NCBI GenBank assembly: GCA_963793645.1
Contig: CAWCAW010000001.1
Location: forward strand, 1 to 64,000
DNA from: CAWCAW01 sp963793645
Lineage (GTDB): Bacteria; Actinomycetota; Acidimicrobiia; Acidimicrobiales; UBA8190
Length of the DNA stretch: 64,000 nucleotides
Reading direction: 5' to 3'
Part shown: piece after piece, positions 52,334 through 61,226 of the stretch
Layout of the letters: each line of letters opens with the position of its first letter
Numbering within the stretch: position 1 is the first letter of the stretch
The notes under the pieces: generated by a model
Database searches by the model: none
What the model was told of the DNA's origin: nothing
The model's input: only the letters and a program-made list of their open reading frames with translations
Position numbers and translations under genes: made by a program

Positions 52334-52776
52334 GTGGCTGCTCGGTAGGTGTCGATGACCGAGGTGGAGGTCGAGCTGATCGACTCGGAGGCAGGTAGGC
52401 GCAGCCCAGTGAGATCGGACAGCCCGACGCTGCAGGTGACGGTGACTGTCACCGACCCGCCGGGGGCGAACTGGGCGGTGTCGGTGGTAACGGTGAGATG
52501 GCCACAAGTGACGCCGTCCGAGCCGAGCGCGGAGGTGGCGGTCTGCTGGGCCATGGCCGTGGCGGTGGAGGGGTCGCGGGCGATGGACGCGGCCCGTGCG
52601 GCTTGGGCGGCGGCGCCGTCGACGTCGAGGCGTGCGCCGGCCAGGCGGCCGAGGGCGACGACGAAGAGCAGCATCAAGATGAGCAGCGGGGTGAGCAGCA
52701 CCAGTTCGGTGGCGACGCTGCCCGACTCGCCAGCGCCCCCTCGCCGGAGCCGGCGTAAGAGGGGTCGCCCGATCAC
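52330..52776 (-). CDS. TadE-like minor pilin
   Basis: 148 aa, start GTG at 52776. GESGSVATELVLLTPLLILMLLFVVALGRLAGARLDVDGAAAQAARAAS is the TadE motif (Gly-Ser before Val-Ala-x-Glu, then a long helix). The C-terminal domain holds a CGHL...VTCSV cysteine pair probably disulfide-bonded outside. Start and stop both overlap neighbours by 4 bp. Confidence 0.82.
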   Translation of the reverse strand: MIGRPLLRRLRRGGAGESGSVATELVLLTPLLILMLLFVVALGRLAGARLDVDGAAAQAARAASIARDPSTATAMAQQTATSALGSDGVTCGHLTVTTDTAQFAPGGSVTVTVTCSVGLSDLTGLRLPASESISSTSTSVIDTYRAAT

Positions 52777-53217
52777 GGCGCCGCGCCCGCATTGGTGTAC
52801 ATCTCGGTGGGGCCGACAGCGATCGCTTTGACCGGCAGGGTGAAGATCCCGAGGATGCTCTCGGCATGCCCGGTCGACTATGACGGTGGTCGTCGTTGCA
52901 GTACGGGTGGCGGTGATGTTGGCGTCGCTGAGCACGCTCGGTCCGAGTTGGTCGAGGACGCTGTGGGCTTCGGCCTGGCCGGCCCCAGCCGTTTCGCCTT
53001 GCAGGCGGGCGACCGATACGCCCTGCTGGGCCACGGCGGAGGCGATGTGCTCGGCGTGCTCCCACAGCGCGAACTGGATCACCCCCATGATCAACAACAA
53101 CAGCAGCGGTGTGGCGATGACCAGTTCGGCAGCGACCGCGCCGCGCTCATCGCGTGCGAGGCAGCGCCAGCGACGACCCGGCGAAGCGAGGTCATGGGGT
53201 CGGTCGCCGAGGTTCAC
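52773..53217 (-). CDS. TadE-like minor pilin, one frameshift
   Basis: Expected 147 aa from the GTG at 53217 (overlapping the pilin stop). DERGAVAAELVIATPLLLLLIMGVIQFALWEHAEHIASAVAQQG is a typical TadE helix. The frame runs to about 52872, where VDRACREHPRD replaces the sensible continuation GHAESILGIFTLPVKAIAVGPTEMYTNAGAAP found one frame over and ending at 52773. The gene is 445 nt long; one extra base explains the shift. Confidence 0.72.
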
Positions 53218-53426
53218 GGACCGCCGCCGGTGGTCGAGATGTTGTTGGCGGACGAGACGACCTTGGCCACGATGATCCCGACCGCGGTCAGCGCCAGCGC
53301 GGCCAAGAGGGCGGTGACGATGACCGCTTCGGTGGAGTAGGCGGCCTCGGGATCGGCCCGCAGCGCCTGCCATCGACCGTGGAGCACAGTGAAGAGATGG
53401 CGGATGACGATCAGCTCGGGGAACAC
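53214..53426 (-). CDS. Flp-type pilin
   Basis: 70-aa small membrane protein: a charged start (RADPEAAYSTEAVIVTALLAALALTAVGIIVAKVVSSAN) with the Glu five residues after the presumed cleavage region and one hydrophobic helix, as in Flp/class IVb pilins. The glycine normally preceding cleavage is not obvious, so assignment rests on size and position between TadC and TadE genes. Product likely forms the pilus filament. Confidence 0.62.
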   Translation of the reverse strand: MFPELIVIRHLFTVLHGRWQALRADPEAAYSTEAVIVTALLAALALTAVGIIVAKVVSSANNISTTGGGP

Positions 53427-53453
53427 GGCATTGTCCTTTCATTCGGTGGCTTC

Positions 53454-54379
53454 CTATCTCGACCGCTTTCTCACAAGCCCGGTGAGCACCCTCTCCACCG
53501 CCGGGAACCCAAGAAAGAGGAGGAACCCGGCGAAGAGCAGCACGACGGGGAGGCTCATGCGTTCGGTGGCGGCCTGGTCGGCGGTCTCGGCTTCGGCCAG
53601 CTCGTGGGTCCGTAGCGAAGCGGCCTTGGCCGCGAGCGAGGCGCGGACCTTGGCGCCTTCGGTGCCGGCCAGCGCCACCGACGCAGCGAGCTCGGATAGC
53701 TCGGTGACGCCGAGCTCTTGGCCCAGTCGTCCGAGGGCGGCCCACGGCGTCTGGCGGGCCAGACGGGCGTGGTCGAGCGCCCTGCGCAGGTAGAGCGAAC
53801 GCCCATCCCGACCCGACGCTGGCCGCGTCGGCGAGGGCGGTCTCGACACCCCCGCCGCCAGCCAGAGCCACGACGACCAAGTCGAGGAAGGAGCTAAGGG
53901 CGTGGCGGAAGTCCCGACGCCTGCGGTTGGCGTCGGCCCGGATACCGAGGTCGGGAGCGAGGAACCCGACGACGGCGAAGATGAGCGACGCCCATAGCGG
54001 GACGACGAGCGGCAAGTGGGCGCCCCCGAGGAGCAGCAGGGCAGTGATCACCGGTGCAAAGAGCAGGCCGACGAGGGCGAGGGTGACCTGTCTCGGCCAG
54101 GTGTCGTTCAGGGCTGCGGCCGAGCACGGCGAGGTCGCGGCGCACCGTGGCCGGGAGGAGCCAGCCGGCCCCGACCCGGGTGAGGGCCTCCGCGGCGGGT
54201 CGGCCGAGCCGGGCGGCAAGCCCGCCGTCCCTCTCGGGTGTGAGGACGGGCGCGGGTTCGGGCACTCGGCGCAGCTGGGCCAAGGCCTGGGCGAGGGATG
54301 GGCGGGGCGGGTACAGGCCGCGGATGGTCAGCCACAGGCCGGCGCCGAGCCCGGCGCCGCAGAGCAGCGCGAAGATCAC
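53454..54379 (-). CDS. tadC: TadC pilus platform protein, two frameshifts
   Basis: Type II/IV secretion F-family membrane protein, expected 307 aa, with a possible GTG start at 54379. N-terminal part VIFALLCGAGLGAGLWLTIRGLYPPRPSLAQAL and RRDLAVLGRSPERHLAE lies in one frame; QVTLALVGLLFAPVITALLLLGGAHLPLV to VETALADAASVGSGWAFAL in a second (change near 54091); and RRALDHARLARQTPWAALGRLGQELGVTELSEL to the stop in a third (change near 53793). Two single extra bases restore 924 nt. The stop is followed by the pilin gene after about 27 bp. Confidence 0.75.
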
Positions 54380-55244
54380 CGGACGAGCCCCCGAGGTTGG
54401 TTCGGGCGTCGTGAACTCGGAGTTGGTGAGGAACCGGCCGACCTCGACCGGCCGGGTCATGCGGGAGAGCCAGACGAACGCCGTCGCGAATACCGCGCCG
54501 ACCAAGACGAGGACGAGCTGGCCCGTGGCGGTGTCGTAGGGGGCGAGGTAGCCGCGGTTGAACAGCGCCAGGCCGGCCACGAGCGCCCCAGTAACGCCGA
54601 CGATGACCTTGACCGAGGTTCGGGTCCGGGCCCGGCCGGCCTCCACCCGCAGGCGCATGGTGGCCTGATCCCGGGCTGCGGCAGCCAAGGAGCCGAGCAG
54701 CTCCCCGAGTCGTTGGGCTTGGTGCTCGGCCGCCAAGACCAGGGCGGCGACAACCAGATCGCAGGTCGGGTCGGCCACCTCATCGGCGAAGGCCCGCAGG
54801 GCTGGTGCCAGTCGTTCGCCTTCGAGGCGAACGGCCAAGGTCACGACCTCTGTCCGGATCGGCAACGGTGCGAGCGGGGCGGTGGCGATGATGGCCTGCT
54901 CCAGCCCAGCCGAGCCGGCCATCGTGTCGCGCAGCATCTCCGCCCACCCGGCTATCGCCTCGATGCGCCCCACCGCCGCCGTGTGGCGGTGGGCGCCGCC
55001 CAATAGCCCCGGTGCGCCCCATCCGGCCAGGCCGGCCAACACGGCGCCCACCGGCCAACCGGTGGCCGCGCCAACCACGACCGCAGCACCGACAGCGAGC
55101 CCGATGCGCAGGTTGGCCCGCTCCACCTTCCGACGCCCGAGGCTGCGGGTCGGGCGGGGTAGGTCGACGCCCCGCCAACCGGCGATGACCAGCACCACAC
55201 CAAGGCCGACCCCGGCCCCGCACAGTGCCGCCGAGCGCGCTCAC
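54380..55244 (-). CDS. tadB: TadB pilus platform protein, frameshift near start
   Basis: F-family membrane protein of about 288 aa. The expected start is the GTG at 55244 overlapping the tadA stop; its frame gives VSALGG and then must shift near 55228 to ALCGAGVGLGVVLVIAGWRGVDLPRPTRSL. The body is VRLEGERLAPALRAFADEVADPTCDLVVAALVLAAEHQAQRLGELLGSLA, then two membrane helices around LVAGLALFNRGYLAPYDTATGQLVLVLVG. At the 3' end no stop separates it from tadC as sequenced (reading on through MTRPVEVGRFLT), so either a second indel or a real TadB-TadC fusion is present; the boundary given is approximate. Confidence 0.7.
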
Positions 55245-56554
55245 GTCTCCCACCAGCCCTGGGGTCGATCGAGCAGGCCCGGGTCGAAGCCGACCGCGGC
55301 GAGTTGGTCCAAGGTGTCGTTGCGAATGGGGACGCCGGGCACGGCACGGCCGTCGGGGCCGGGCCGGAAGATCTCGTTGGAGACGACCATCGGCCCCTCG
55401 GCGTCGACAACCTCTCGGACCGAGGACACGTAACGGCGGCCGCCGTCCTGGGCCAGGTAGATGACGAAGTGGATGGCGTTGGCCACCAGGAGATTCGTGG
55501 CCTCCAGCGGGAGGCGTTCAGGGGCCTGCACCGCGTAGGTGGCCAGCTTGGAGAACGCCCCGCGGGAACTGGAAGCATGCAGGGTGGCCATCGACCCGTC
55601 CGTGCCTTGGCTCATGGCGTTTAGCAGCGCGAGGACTTCCTCGCCTCTGGCTTCGCCGACGATGACCCGGTCGGGGGACATGCGCAGCGCCCAGCGGACC
55701 AGCTCGGCCAGGCTGACCCCGCCCTCGCCCTCCAGGTTCGGCTCCCTGGCTTCGAGGGCCACGACGTCGGGGTGCAGTTCGGGGAAGCGGTCGAGGCCTA
55801 ACTCGAGGGAGTCCTCGATGGTGACCAGCCGCTCGGTGGGTGGGATGTCGGCGGCCACCGCGCGGAGCAAGGTGGTCTTGCCGGCCCCGGTGCCGCCGCA
55901 GATGATGCACGACTTCTTCGCCAGCATGGCTGCCCCCAAGAAGTGGCGGAGGCCGAGGTCGAGGGTGCCCATCTTCACGAGGTCGTCGGGGGTGATGCGC
56001 AGGTACCGGTGTCGGCGGATCGACAGGCAGGGCCGAGCCGCCACCGCCATCAACGCGAACAGCCGCGACCCGTCGGGCAGTTGCAGCGACAGGCGGGGCG
56101 AGCCTCGGTCGAAACGGCGCTCGCCGATCCCGGTGCGGGCCGCTGCGGTGCGCAGCATCTCCTCCAGCTCGTCGTCCGATGCTGCAATGGGCTCCACCTG
56201 CTCGCTTCGTCCATCCGCGTAGCGGACCCACACCTGGTCGCAGCCGTTGGCGTTGATGTTCTCGATGCTCGGGTCGTCCAAGAGACGCTGGAGGCGGTTG
56301 AGGCGGAACAGGGCGTCGAAGGTGGCCCGGGACAGCTCGTCCTCTTCGGGCGCCGACAGCACCGTGGTGCGGCTCCGTCAGCGCGTCGTTGGCCCGACGC
56401 TCCAGGGCCTCGGCGATCAACTGGCGACCGAGGGCTTGCTCGTCGGCTGGACCGAGGGGGGACGGCCGGCGGCGGTCAGGTCCCGCTCGCGCGCCGAGAG
56501 CGCGGCTAGGACCTCGGTCCGCAGATCGGCGACCAGCGACGAGTCAGCCGTCAT
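55241..56554 (-). CDS. tadA: TadA/CpaF pilus assembly ATPase, two compensating frameshifts
   Basis: Expected 437 aa from the ATG at 56554. MTADSSLVADLRTEVLAALSARERDLTAAGR is in the first frame, PADEQALGRQLIAEALERRANDALTEPHHG in a second (change near 56455 in a C-run), and from about 56365 the main frame holds the ATPase: Walker A IICGGTGAGKTTLLRAVAAD, Asp box TIEDSLELGL, Walker B RMSPDRVIVGEARGEEVLALLNAMSQGTDGS and His box MATLHASSSRGAF. The 1,314-nt total is a multiple of three. It energises pilus assembly with TadB and TadC. Confidence 0.85.
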
Positions 56555-56564
56555 CGTCGCGGCT

Positions 56565-57413
56565 TCATTGGGAGGCCCCCTTCGGTGGACTCCCGTTCAA
56601 CGCGGCGGGCTCCGTCTCGGGTCGCAAGGCTCGCCACACCCGGCTCCGCACCGCCAGCGATACACCGGAGGTGGGCTCGGCAGTAACCGCATCGTTGGGT
56701 GGCGGGTTCCGTGAGTGCTCTTTGGCCAGTTGGTTAGCAAACGTCCGGGCAGCCCGGGTCAGCGGCGCCAGGCGTAGCTCACGGGCCGACGCCGGCATCG
56801 ACACGAGGGCTTCGGCGGCGGCGGGGTCCCACGGCAGCCGAGCCAGCACCTCGACGCCAAGCGCCTCGGCGATCTCGGTATCGGCGAAGGGGCCGTCGCC
56901 TACCGTCACCAGACCGAGACGGCCACCGTCGATGGGCAAGGCTTCGAGCCAGATCGCCAGTGCGTGCAGGTCGGCCAAGCGGGGTCGGACCGCTAGCACC
57001 ACCCGGTCTGTCCGCTCCCACAACCTGCCGAGCGGTGAGACGAGGTCGAGCCGGCCGCAGTCAATCAGCACGTCGGTATCGAGCTCACCGAGTCGGCCCA
57101 ACAGCGGGTCGAGCATCGTGAGCGCGGTGCGGGCGTGCTCGGGGGAGGGAGGACCGGCCAGCACTGCGGCCCCGCCAGGTAGCTGCTGGCAGTGGTCCCA
57201 CACCAGGCTCGGGTCGCCGCCCCGTCGTGCCGCCGCGGCCAGCGACACCAGGCTCGGCTCCGACGGCCACCCCGCCCCAGCAGCCAGCGTGCCGCCCGCC
57301 GCGTCGGCCTCGACGAGGAGCATCCGCTGCTCCGCTGGCCAGGTTGCGGCCAGGGAGAGAGCCAGGGTGGTCACCCCGCAGGAGCGGACCGAGCCGAAGG
57401 CCACTACGCCCAC
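56565..57413 (-). CDS. TadZ/CpaE-like ParA-superfamily protein
   Basis: 282 aa. The N-terminal deviant Walker A reads GSVRSCGVTTLALSLAA, where the P-loop Lys is replaced, as in TadZ-type localisation ATPases; LVEADAAGGTLAAG and DVLIDCGRLDLVSPLG are the following Asp motifs. The C-terminal part is basic and probably unstructured. TadZ proteins position the Tad pilus machine at the pole. It lies 10 bp before tadA. Confidence 0.75.
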   Translation of the reverse strand: MGVVAFGSVRSCGVTTLALSLAATWPAEQRMLLVEADAAGGTLAAGAGWPSEPSLVSLAAAARRGGDPSLVWDHCQQLPGGAAVLAGPPSPEHARTALTMLDPLLGRLGELDTDVLIDCGRLDLVSPLGRLWERTDRVVLAVRPRLADLHALAIWLEALPIDGGRLGLVTVGDGPFADTEIAEALGVEVLARLPWDPAAAEALVSMPASARELRLAPLTRAARTFANQLAKEHSRNPPPNDAVTAEPTSGVSLAVRSRVWRALRPETEPAALNGSPPKGASQ

Positions 57414-57414
57414 C

Positions 57415-58098
57415 TCAGCCCGCGACTCCGACTTCGATGAGGCTGGCTTGGCCGGCCGCGGCCAGCGACGCCACCTCGCCCGCGTTAGAGGTGGAGACTT
57501 GGAGGGAGAAGACCGTCGGGCTGTCCGAATCAGCCGACGCCGGTTCGACCGCCAGCACGATCGCCCCGACCGGGTTCCCGCTCGTGACCGTGGCGCTGCT
57601 CCCGTCGGAGGAGGAGGTGACCGGCACTACCTGCACCCGATCCCCGGGGGCCAGGTCCGGCGGGTAAGCGCCCGCCTTCAAGCCGACTGCCACGACGTCC
57701 GTTCCTGATCCGACCGGCGGCGTGTTGCCGACCTCGGTTCCTGTCAACAACGATCCGGCCACGAGCGGAACAGCGGCGCGGCGTCCGATCACGCTCGACT
57801 CGTCGTCGGCCAGGACGACGTCGAGCCCGCTGCCAGTAGAGACACGGGCCCCGCGTAGGTCGCCGGCCGTAAGGATCTGGCCGGCCGAAACCGGCTGGTC
57901 GACGACGAGGACCTCCTCACGACTTCCCAGGTGCAGCGAGGCGTCGGTGAACGCCAAAGCGCAGCCGAGCACCAGCAGCACACCGACCACGACGAGCGGG
58001 AGCTGGCGGCGGCGACCAGGCCCGCGCGTGACTCTAGGTCGGGCGTCCACCGATGCCTGTTGCCCGTTCGTCCGGGTTGCCGCAGCCGTCGTCGCCAT
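57415..58098 (-). CDS. CpaB/RcpC-like SAF-domain protein
   Basis: 227 aa from the ATG at 58098, with GAGGAGG 8 nt upstream. After a basic N-terminus one membrane helix (LPLVVVGVLLVLGCALAFTDASLHL) leads to a SAF domain (VLVVDQPVSAGQILTAGDLRGARVST, VIGRRAAVPLVAGSLLT) and a C-terminal RcpC-type beta domain (DLAPGDRVQVVPVTS). It helps secretin/pilus biogenesis in the envelope. One base separates it from the TadZ start; its own start overlaps the secreted protein at 58112. Confidence 0.8.
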   Translation of the reverse strand: MATTAAATRTNGQQASVDARPRVTRGPGRRRQLPLVVVGVLLVLGCALAFTDASLHLGSREEVLVVDQPVSAGQILTAGDLRGARVSTGSGLDVVLADDESSVIGRRAAVPLVAGSLLTGTEVGNTPPVGSGTDVVAVGLKAGAYPPDLAPGDRVQVVPVTSSSDGSSATVTSGNPVGAIVLAVEPASADSDSPTVFSLQVSTSNAGEVASLAAAGQASLIEVGVAG

Positions 58099-58111
58099 CG
58101 CCGTGCCCTCC

Positions 58112-59008
58112 TCAGTCGCTCCCACCGGTCGGGGTGTTGATCGCCTGCGATTCGGTTACCGCCACTTGCACCGCTGCCGGCGGCCCGGCCTGGACGCCCA
58201 GATTCCCGCCGCCTGGCGCGCCTGTCGCGGTCCAGGTCACCGACCAGTACACGGTCGCCGTCACTGTGAAAGAGCCGGCCTGAGGCCATATGTAGGAGCA
58301 ATCCGTCGATGCGTTCGGGTCCGAGGGGCTGTAAGGGGTACCCGGTCCCCCGCAGGTCACGGTGTCGCCGTCACCCATGTCCCACACCACCTTTGACGGC
58401 ACAGCCGTGGCCGTCGTCGTGACCGGCCCGGCCGAAGCCGAGGCGGTGAGCGTCCCCCACACCCCCGGATCGATCCACAGCCACGTGGCCACCCCCACCA
58501 ACTGCGAGCTCCGCGCTGGCGGGGACATCTCGATCGTCGGCGACCCGAAGCCGAGTTGCTTCACCGCCTGCTGGGCGAGCACCACCGGGTCCACCTGCAC
58601 AGCTGCAGCGGCCGGTTGTGCACCGGTCACCCACACCGGCGGCATGGGATCGATCACTCCGGGACCGGCACAGGTCGGGATCACCCACTCGCCGGGCGTC
58701 GGTCCACCCGCGCCGAGGGTCTGTTGCGCTTCGGGGTCGGCCTGATAAGTACAGCCATACGGCTGGTTCGGGTTCGGCTTGCCGGGCGGCGGATCACTCT
58801 TCGCCGTCGTGGCCCACGACGAATCCGACGGGGGAGTCCAGTATGTGTGCCCGGCTTGCACGGTGAGCTGGCCGCCGGACGCCTGGGCGTTGGCGTACCC
58901 GTTCTGGCCGCCCGGATCGTCGGCCCACGCCCGGCCGCCACCAGCCGTCACCGGTACCACCGCGACCAGGAGAACGGCGGTCGCTGCGCTCACGAGGCGG
59001 GTGCGCAT
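58112..59008 (-). CDS. Secreted protein with PKD-like domain
   Basis: 298 aa from the ATG at 59008. Signal peptide RTRLVSAATAVLLVAVVPVTAGGGRAWADD, a proline-rich region with Cys pairs, then a PKD-like fold: VVWDMGDGDTVTCGG followed by DCSYIWPQAGSFTVTATVYWSVTW. It is exported and probably a structural or adhesive part of the pilus system. It overlaps the lipoprotein gene by 19 bp and the SAF gene follows at once. Confidence 0.72.
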   Translation of the reverse strand: MRTRLVSAATAVLLVAVVPVTAGGGRAWADDPGGQNGYANAQASGGQLTVQAGHTYWTPPSDSSWATTAKSDPPPGKPNPNQPYGCTYQADPEAQQTLGAGGPTPGEWVIPTCAGPGVIDPMPPVWVTGAQPAAAAVQVDPVVLAQQAVKQLGFGSPTIEMSPPARSSQLVGVATWLWIDPGVWGTLTASASAGPVTTTATAVPSKVVWDMGDGDTVTCGGPGTPYSPSDPNASTDCSYIWPQAGSFTVTATVYWSVTWTATGAPGGGNLGVQAGPPAAVQVAVTESQAINTPTGGSD

Positions 59009-59559
59009 GACCCATCCGTTACCGTCTGCTTGTAGACCTTCCACATCCCGCCGGTTAGCACCAACGTCGAGGTAACGCCGTCGCTCTCCGGCGGCGTGAT
59101 GGGCGCTACAGGCTTGCCCGTCGCCTTGTAGACAAGCTCGGCCGTGCTGTAGGCGCAGTCCGCCACCGTGGCCGTCGTCGGCGTAAGCGACGTGATCTTC
59201 GGATGCAGAGTGAAGGTTCCCCGCCCGATCATCCCGTGGATCTGATCGGACAGCAGGTTCGCCTTCACGCTCTGCAGTTGCGGGTCAACCATCGTCGCCG
59301 CCAATGTCGGGGCGTTCGGGTTGGCTTCGGCCAGTGCCAGCTCGAAGGCGGACCAACTAGCGCGGTAGGCAGCGAGAACGGCCGACCCGGCCCGTGATGT
59401 GGTGGACATCGAACTTGTCGTGACCGCCAACGTGGAGGAGGTCGTGTTGTGTGCTTCAGCGGCGTCGTGCGATTCCGAACAACCGGCGAGCATGCATAGG
59501 CCGGCGAGGGCGACCGCTACCGTCGCACCACCAGCACGCCGACCATTTCGCATAGGCAC
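58990..59559 (-). CDS. Lipoprotein of the Tad operon
   Basis: 189 aa. Lipobox LCMLAGC follows a hydrophobic signal, so it is a membrane-anchored lipoprotein. The mature part has a Ser/Thr linker and a helical/beta domain (AVLAAYRASWSAFELALAEANPNAPTLAATMVDPQLQSV), similar to lipoproteins with an SnoaL-like fold in actinobacterial pilus or secretion loci. It is the first gene of the leftward Tad operon. Confidence 0.7.
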   Translation of the reverse strand: MPMRNGRRAGGATVAVALAGLCMLAGCSESHDAAEAHNTTSSTLAVTTSSMSTTSRAGSAVLAAYRASWSAFELALAEANPNAPTLAATMVDPQLQSVKANLLSDQIHGMIGRGTFTLHPKITSLTPTTATVADCAYSTAELVYKATGKPVAPITPPESDGVTSTLVLTGGMWKVYKQTVTDGSCAPAS

Positions 59560-59618
59560 GGACCTCCCAGAGCGGTAGGGCCGTGGGACGTCAGAAGACG
59601 AGACTCATGGCCTGTATC

Positions 59619-59637
59619 TCCATTGATTTCCATTGAT
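59619..59637. promoter_or_regulatory. Direct repeat TCCATTGAT (10-bp spacing)
   Basis: TCCATTGAT occurs at 59619-59627 and 59629-59637, one helical turn apart, between the divergent-free end of the HxlR gene and the start of the Tad operon (59559). It could bind a regulator of the Tad operon. Function not established. Confidence 0.3.
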
Positions 59638-59724
59638 ACACCAGGCAAAACGGCACTTCAACGAGAGGTGCCTTACCACGAGGTACGTATTCACACTTCG
59701 CCAACTGGGAACGATATCTGCGGA

Positions 59725-60111
59725 TCACCGGTTCTTCGTGCGGGCATCCCAGCTCCGGCGTGCCGCCTCGACGAGACTCCAGTTGGCGTCGACCCAGCTC
59801 GTCAGAACAGTCAGCGGTCCGTCAAGTGATCGGCCAACATCAGTCAACTGGTAGAGCGTCGCCGTCTCGACTCGGCCTGGATCGAGCTGGCGGCTGATCA
59901 GTCCATCGCGCTCTGCTCGCCGCAAAGTTTCAGTGAGAACCTTGTAGGAGATGCCGTTCAGGGCTTCGTAGAGATCTTGATAGCGATGGCCCTGGGCCGC
60001 CAGTTCGGCGAGAACTGCGAGCGTCCATCGACCTGCGACTAGCCCCACCAAGCCATCCGCACGACGCCATTCATTCACAGTTCGGCCTCGTTCAACTTGC
60101 CGAACCGACAC
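59725..60111 (-). CDS. HxlR-family transcriptional regulator
   Basis: 128 aa. GLVAGRWTLAVLAELAAQGHRYQDLYEALNGISYKVLTETLRRAERDGLISRQL and the wing with ETATLYQLTDVGRSL form an HxlR winged helix. The N-terminal Cys found in many family members is missing (DGLVGLVAGRW), so the sensor must differ. It is probably the local regulator of the neighbouring monooxygenase or thioesterase genes. Confidence 0.8.
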   Translation of the reverse strand: MSVRQVERGRTVNEWRRADGLVGLVAGRWTLAVLAELAAQGHRYQDLYEALNGISYKVLTETLRRAERDGLISRQLDPGRVETATLYQLTDVGRSLDGPLTVLTSWVDANWSLVEAARRSWDARTKNR

Positions 60112-60309
60112 GAGCGGCTGACCGCCTGCTGTATAAAGATGAGATGGTGAACCCTCCCTCTAATTGGAGGTGCGGAGATGCCCAGTCGGACAGGTCTGAT
60201 GGCGGCCTTCAGCAGCAACTGCCGGGTAGAGATATCTATCAAGTCATTACGATCGCCGCGGAGAATCCCATCGTCGACGTCCTCGTCGCCAATGACGACA
60301 TCACGATGG

Positions 60310-60603
60310 TCAATTGGATCCAATGATGAGGTCATCGACTTCTTCGAGGAGCTCGATATCCAGGAGTTCCCCGTAGGGATTCGTCTGACCTTCTGCCGAC
60401 CTCCAGAAGGCTTCAAGGTGTTCCCGTGTCTCCCACCGGGCCAGTCCAGTAAACGAAAGGGGATCAGTGTCGGAGCGGAGTAAGCAACTCCCCAGAGCTC
60501 CGGCCTGTTCGTTTCGGATCCGGAGCGTCCCGTCGTGCCACCAGGCACGGAAGGTGGCTTCCGCACCAGCAACAACGCGCCAGCGGTAGAAGACGCGGAT
60601 CAT
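60310..60603 (-). CDS. Antibiotic biosynthesis monooxygenase-like (ABM) protein
   Basis: 97 aa from the ATG at 60603. IRVFYRWRVVAGAEATFRAWWHDGTLRIRNEQAGALGSCLLRS and SFTGLARWETREHLEAFWRS match the dimeric ferredoxin-like ABM fold. ABM proteins oxidise or bind aromatic or haem substrates; no specific residue pattern allows a choice. It lies between the HxlR gene and a thioesterase, with about 200 bp non-coding on the HxlR side. Confidence 0.68.
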   Translation of the reverse strand: MIRVFYRWRVVAGAEATFRAWWHDGTLRIRNEQAGALGSCLLRSDTDPLSFTGLARWETREHLEAFWRSAEGQTNPYGELLDIELLEEVDDLIIGSN

Positions 60604-60713
60604 GGTCGCAGGTCCGGGCTGATGACCAACACTTGGCAACCGTCAATAGAGTTGACTGCCCAAACCGAGTGACATTCCATCGCAAAGTCGAACGCGGTTC
60701 GTACCATCATCCA

Positions 60714-61160
60714 CTAGCCGTCTCTCCGACGAGGACGGATGGCGATCGTGAACTCAGCACCTGCAACCAGAGTTCCGGCGGAATCCCGGACATTGACGGG
60801 AACGGTCGCATCGAATGAACGGCCAGCACTCACATCTGCGAGTGCCTGTGCTTTGAGGTGCCCTGGCAATTGTGCGTCGGCAGTCACATCGCCACGTGCG
60901 GGAGCCAGATACTCGATGCTGGCCTTTTTCACGACGGTGTAGCTAGCCGCAGCCTGCTCAAGCATCCCTGCAACCACCGAGCCAGCGCCCGCCACCTCCG
61001 CTATTCCAAACAGAATGGGGGCGTTGACGGTGCCGTTGTGGTTGAGATGAACGGATCTCGGCTTCAATCGGATCACCACCTGCCCGGCTTCACTTGATAG
61101 AGGCTCTATGCCGAGGAATTTGATCCATTCCATTTCAGTGAACTGTCGAGAGTCATCCAT
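60714..61160 (-). CDS. PaaI-type hotdog-fold thioesterase
   Basis: 148 aa. HLNHNGTVNAPILFGIAEVAGAGSVVAGML is a hotdog helix with the PaaI-type Asn-x-x-Gly, and KKASIEYLAPARGDVTADAQL and TLVAGAEFTIAIR the closing strands. It could be a phenylacetyl-CoA or acyl-CoA thioesterase or DUF4442-type protein. It is divergent from tetR across a palindrome centred at 61188, so TetR-controlled expression is likely. Confidence 0.75.
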   Translation of the reverse strand: MDDSRQFTEMEWIKFLGIEPLSSEAGQVVIRLKPRSVHLNHNGTVNAPILFGIAEVAGAGSVVAGMLEQAAASYTVVKKASIEYLAPARGDVTADAQLPGHLKAQALADVSAGRSFDATVPVNVRDSAGTLVAGAEFTIAIRPRRRDG

Positions 61161-61173
61161 TATCGCCCTAAGT

Positions 61174-61203
61174 ATAGAGTACTATTCTAGAATAATCCTC
61201 TAT
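61174..61203. promoter_or_regulatory. TetR operator palindrome
   Basis: TATTCTAGAATA at 61183-61194 is a perfect 12-bp palindrome, extended by ATAGAG (61174-61179) and CTCTAT (61198-61203) with the same centre, a 30-bp dyad. It lies between the divergent thioesterase and tetR genes, 23 bp from the tetR ATG. TetR binding is inferred. Confidence 0.6.
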
Positions 61204-61226
61204 CTCGCACTTGTCCAACGAGGCCG

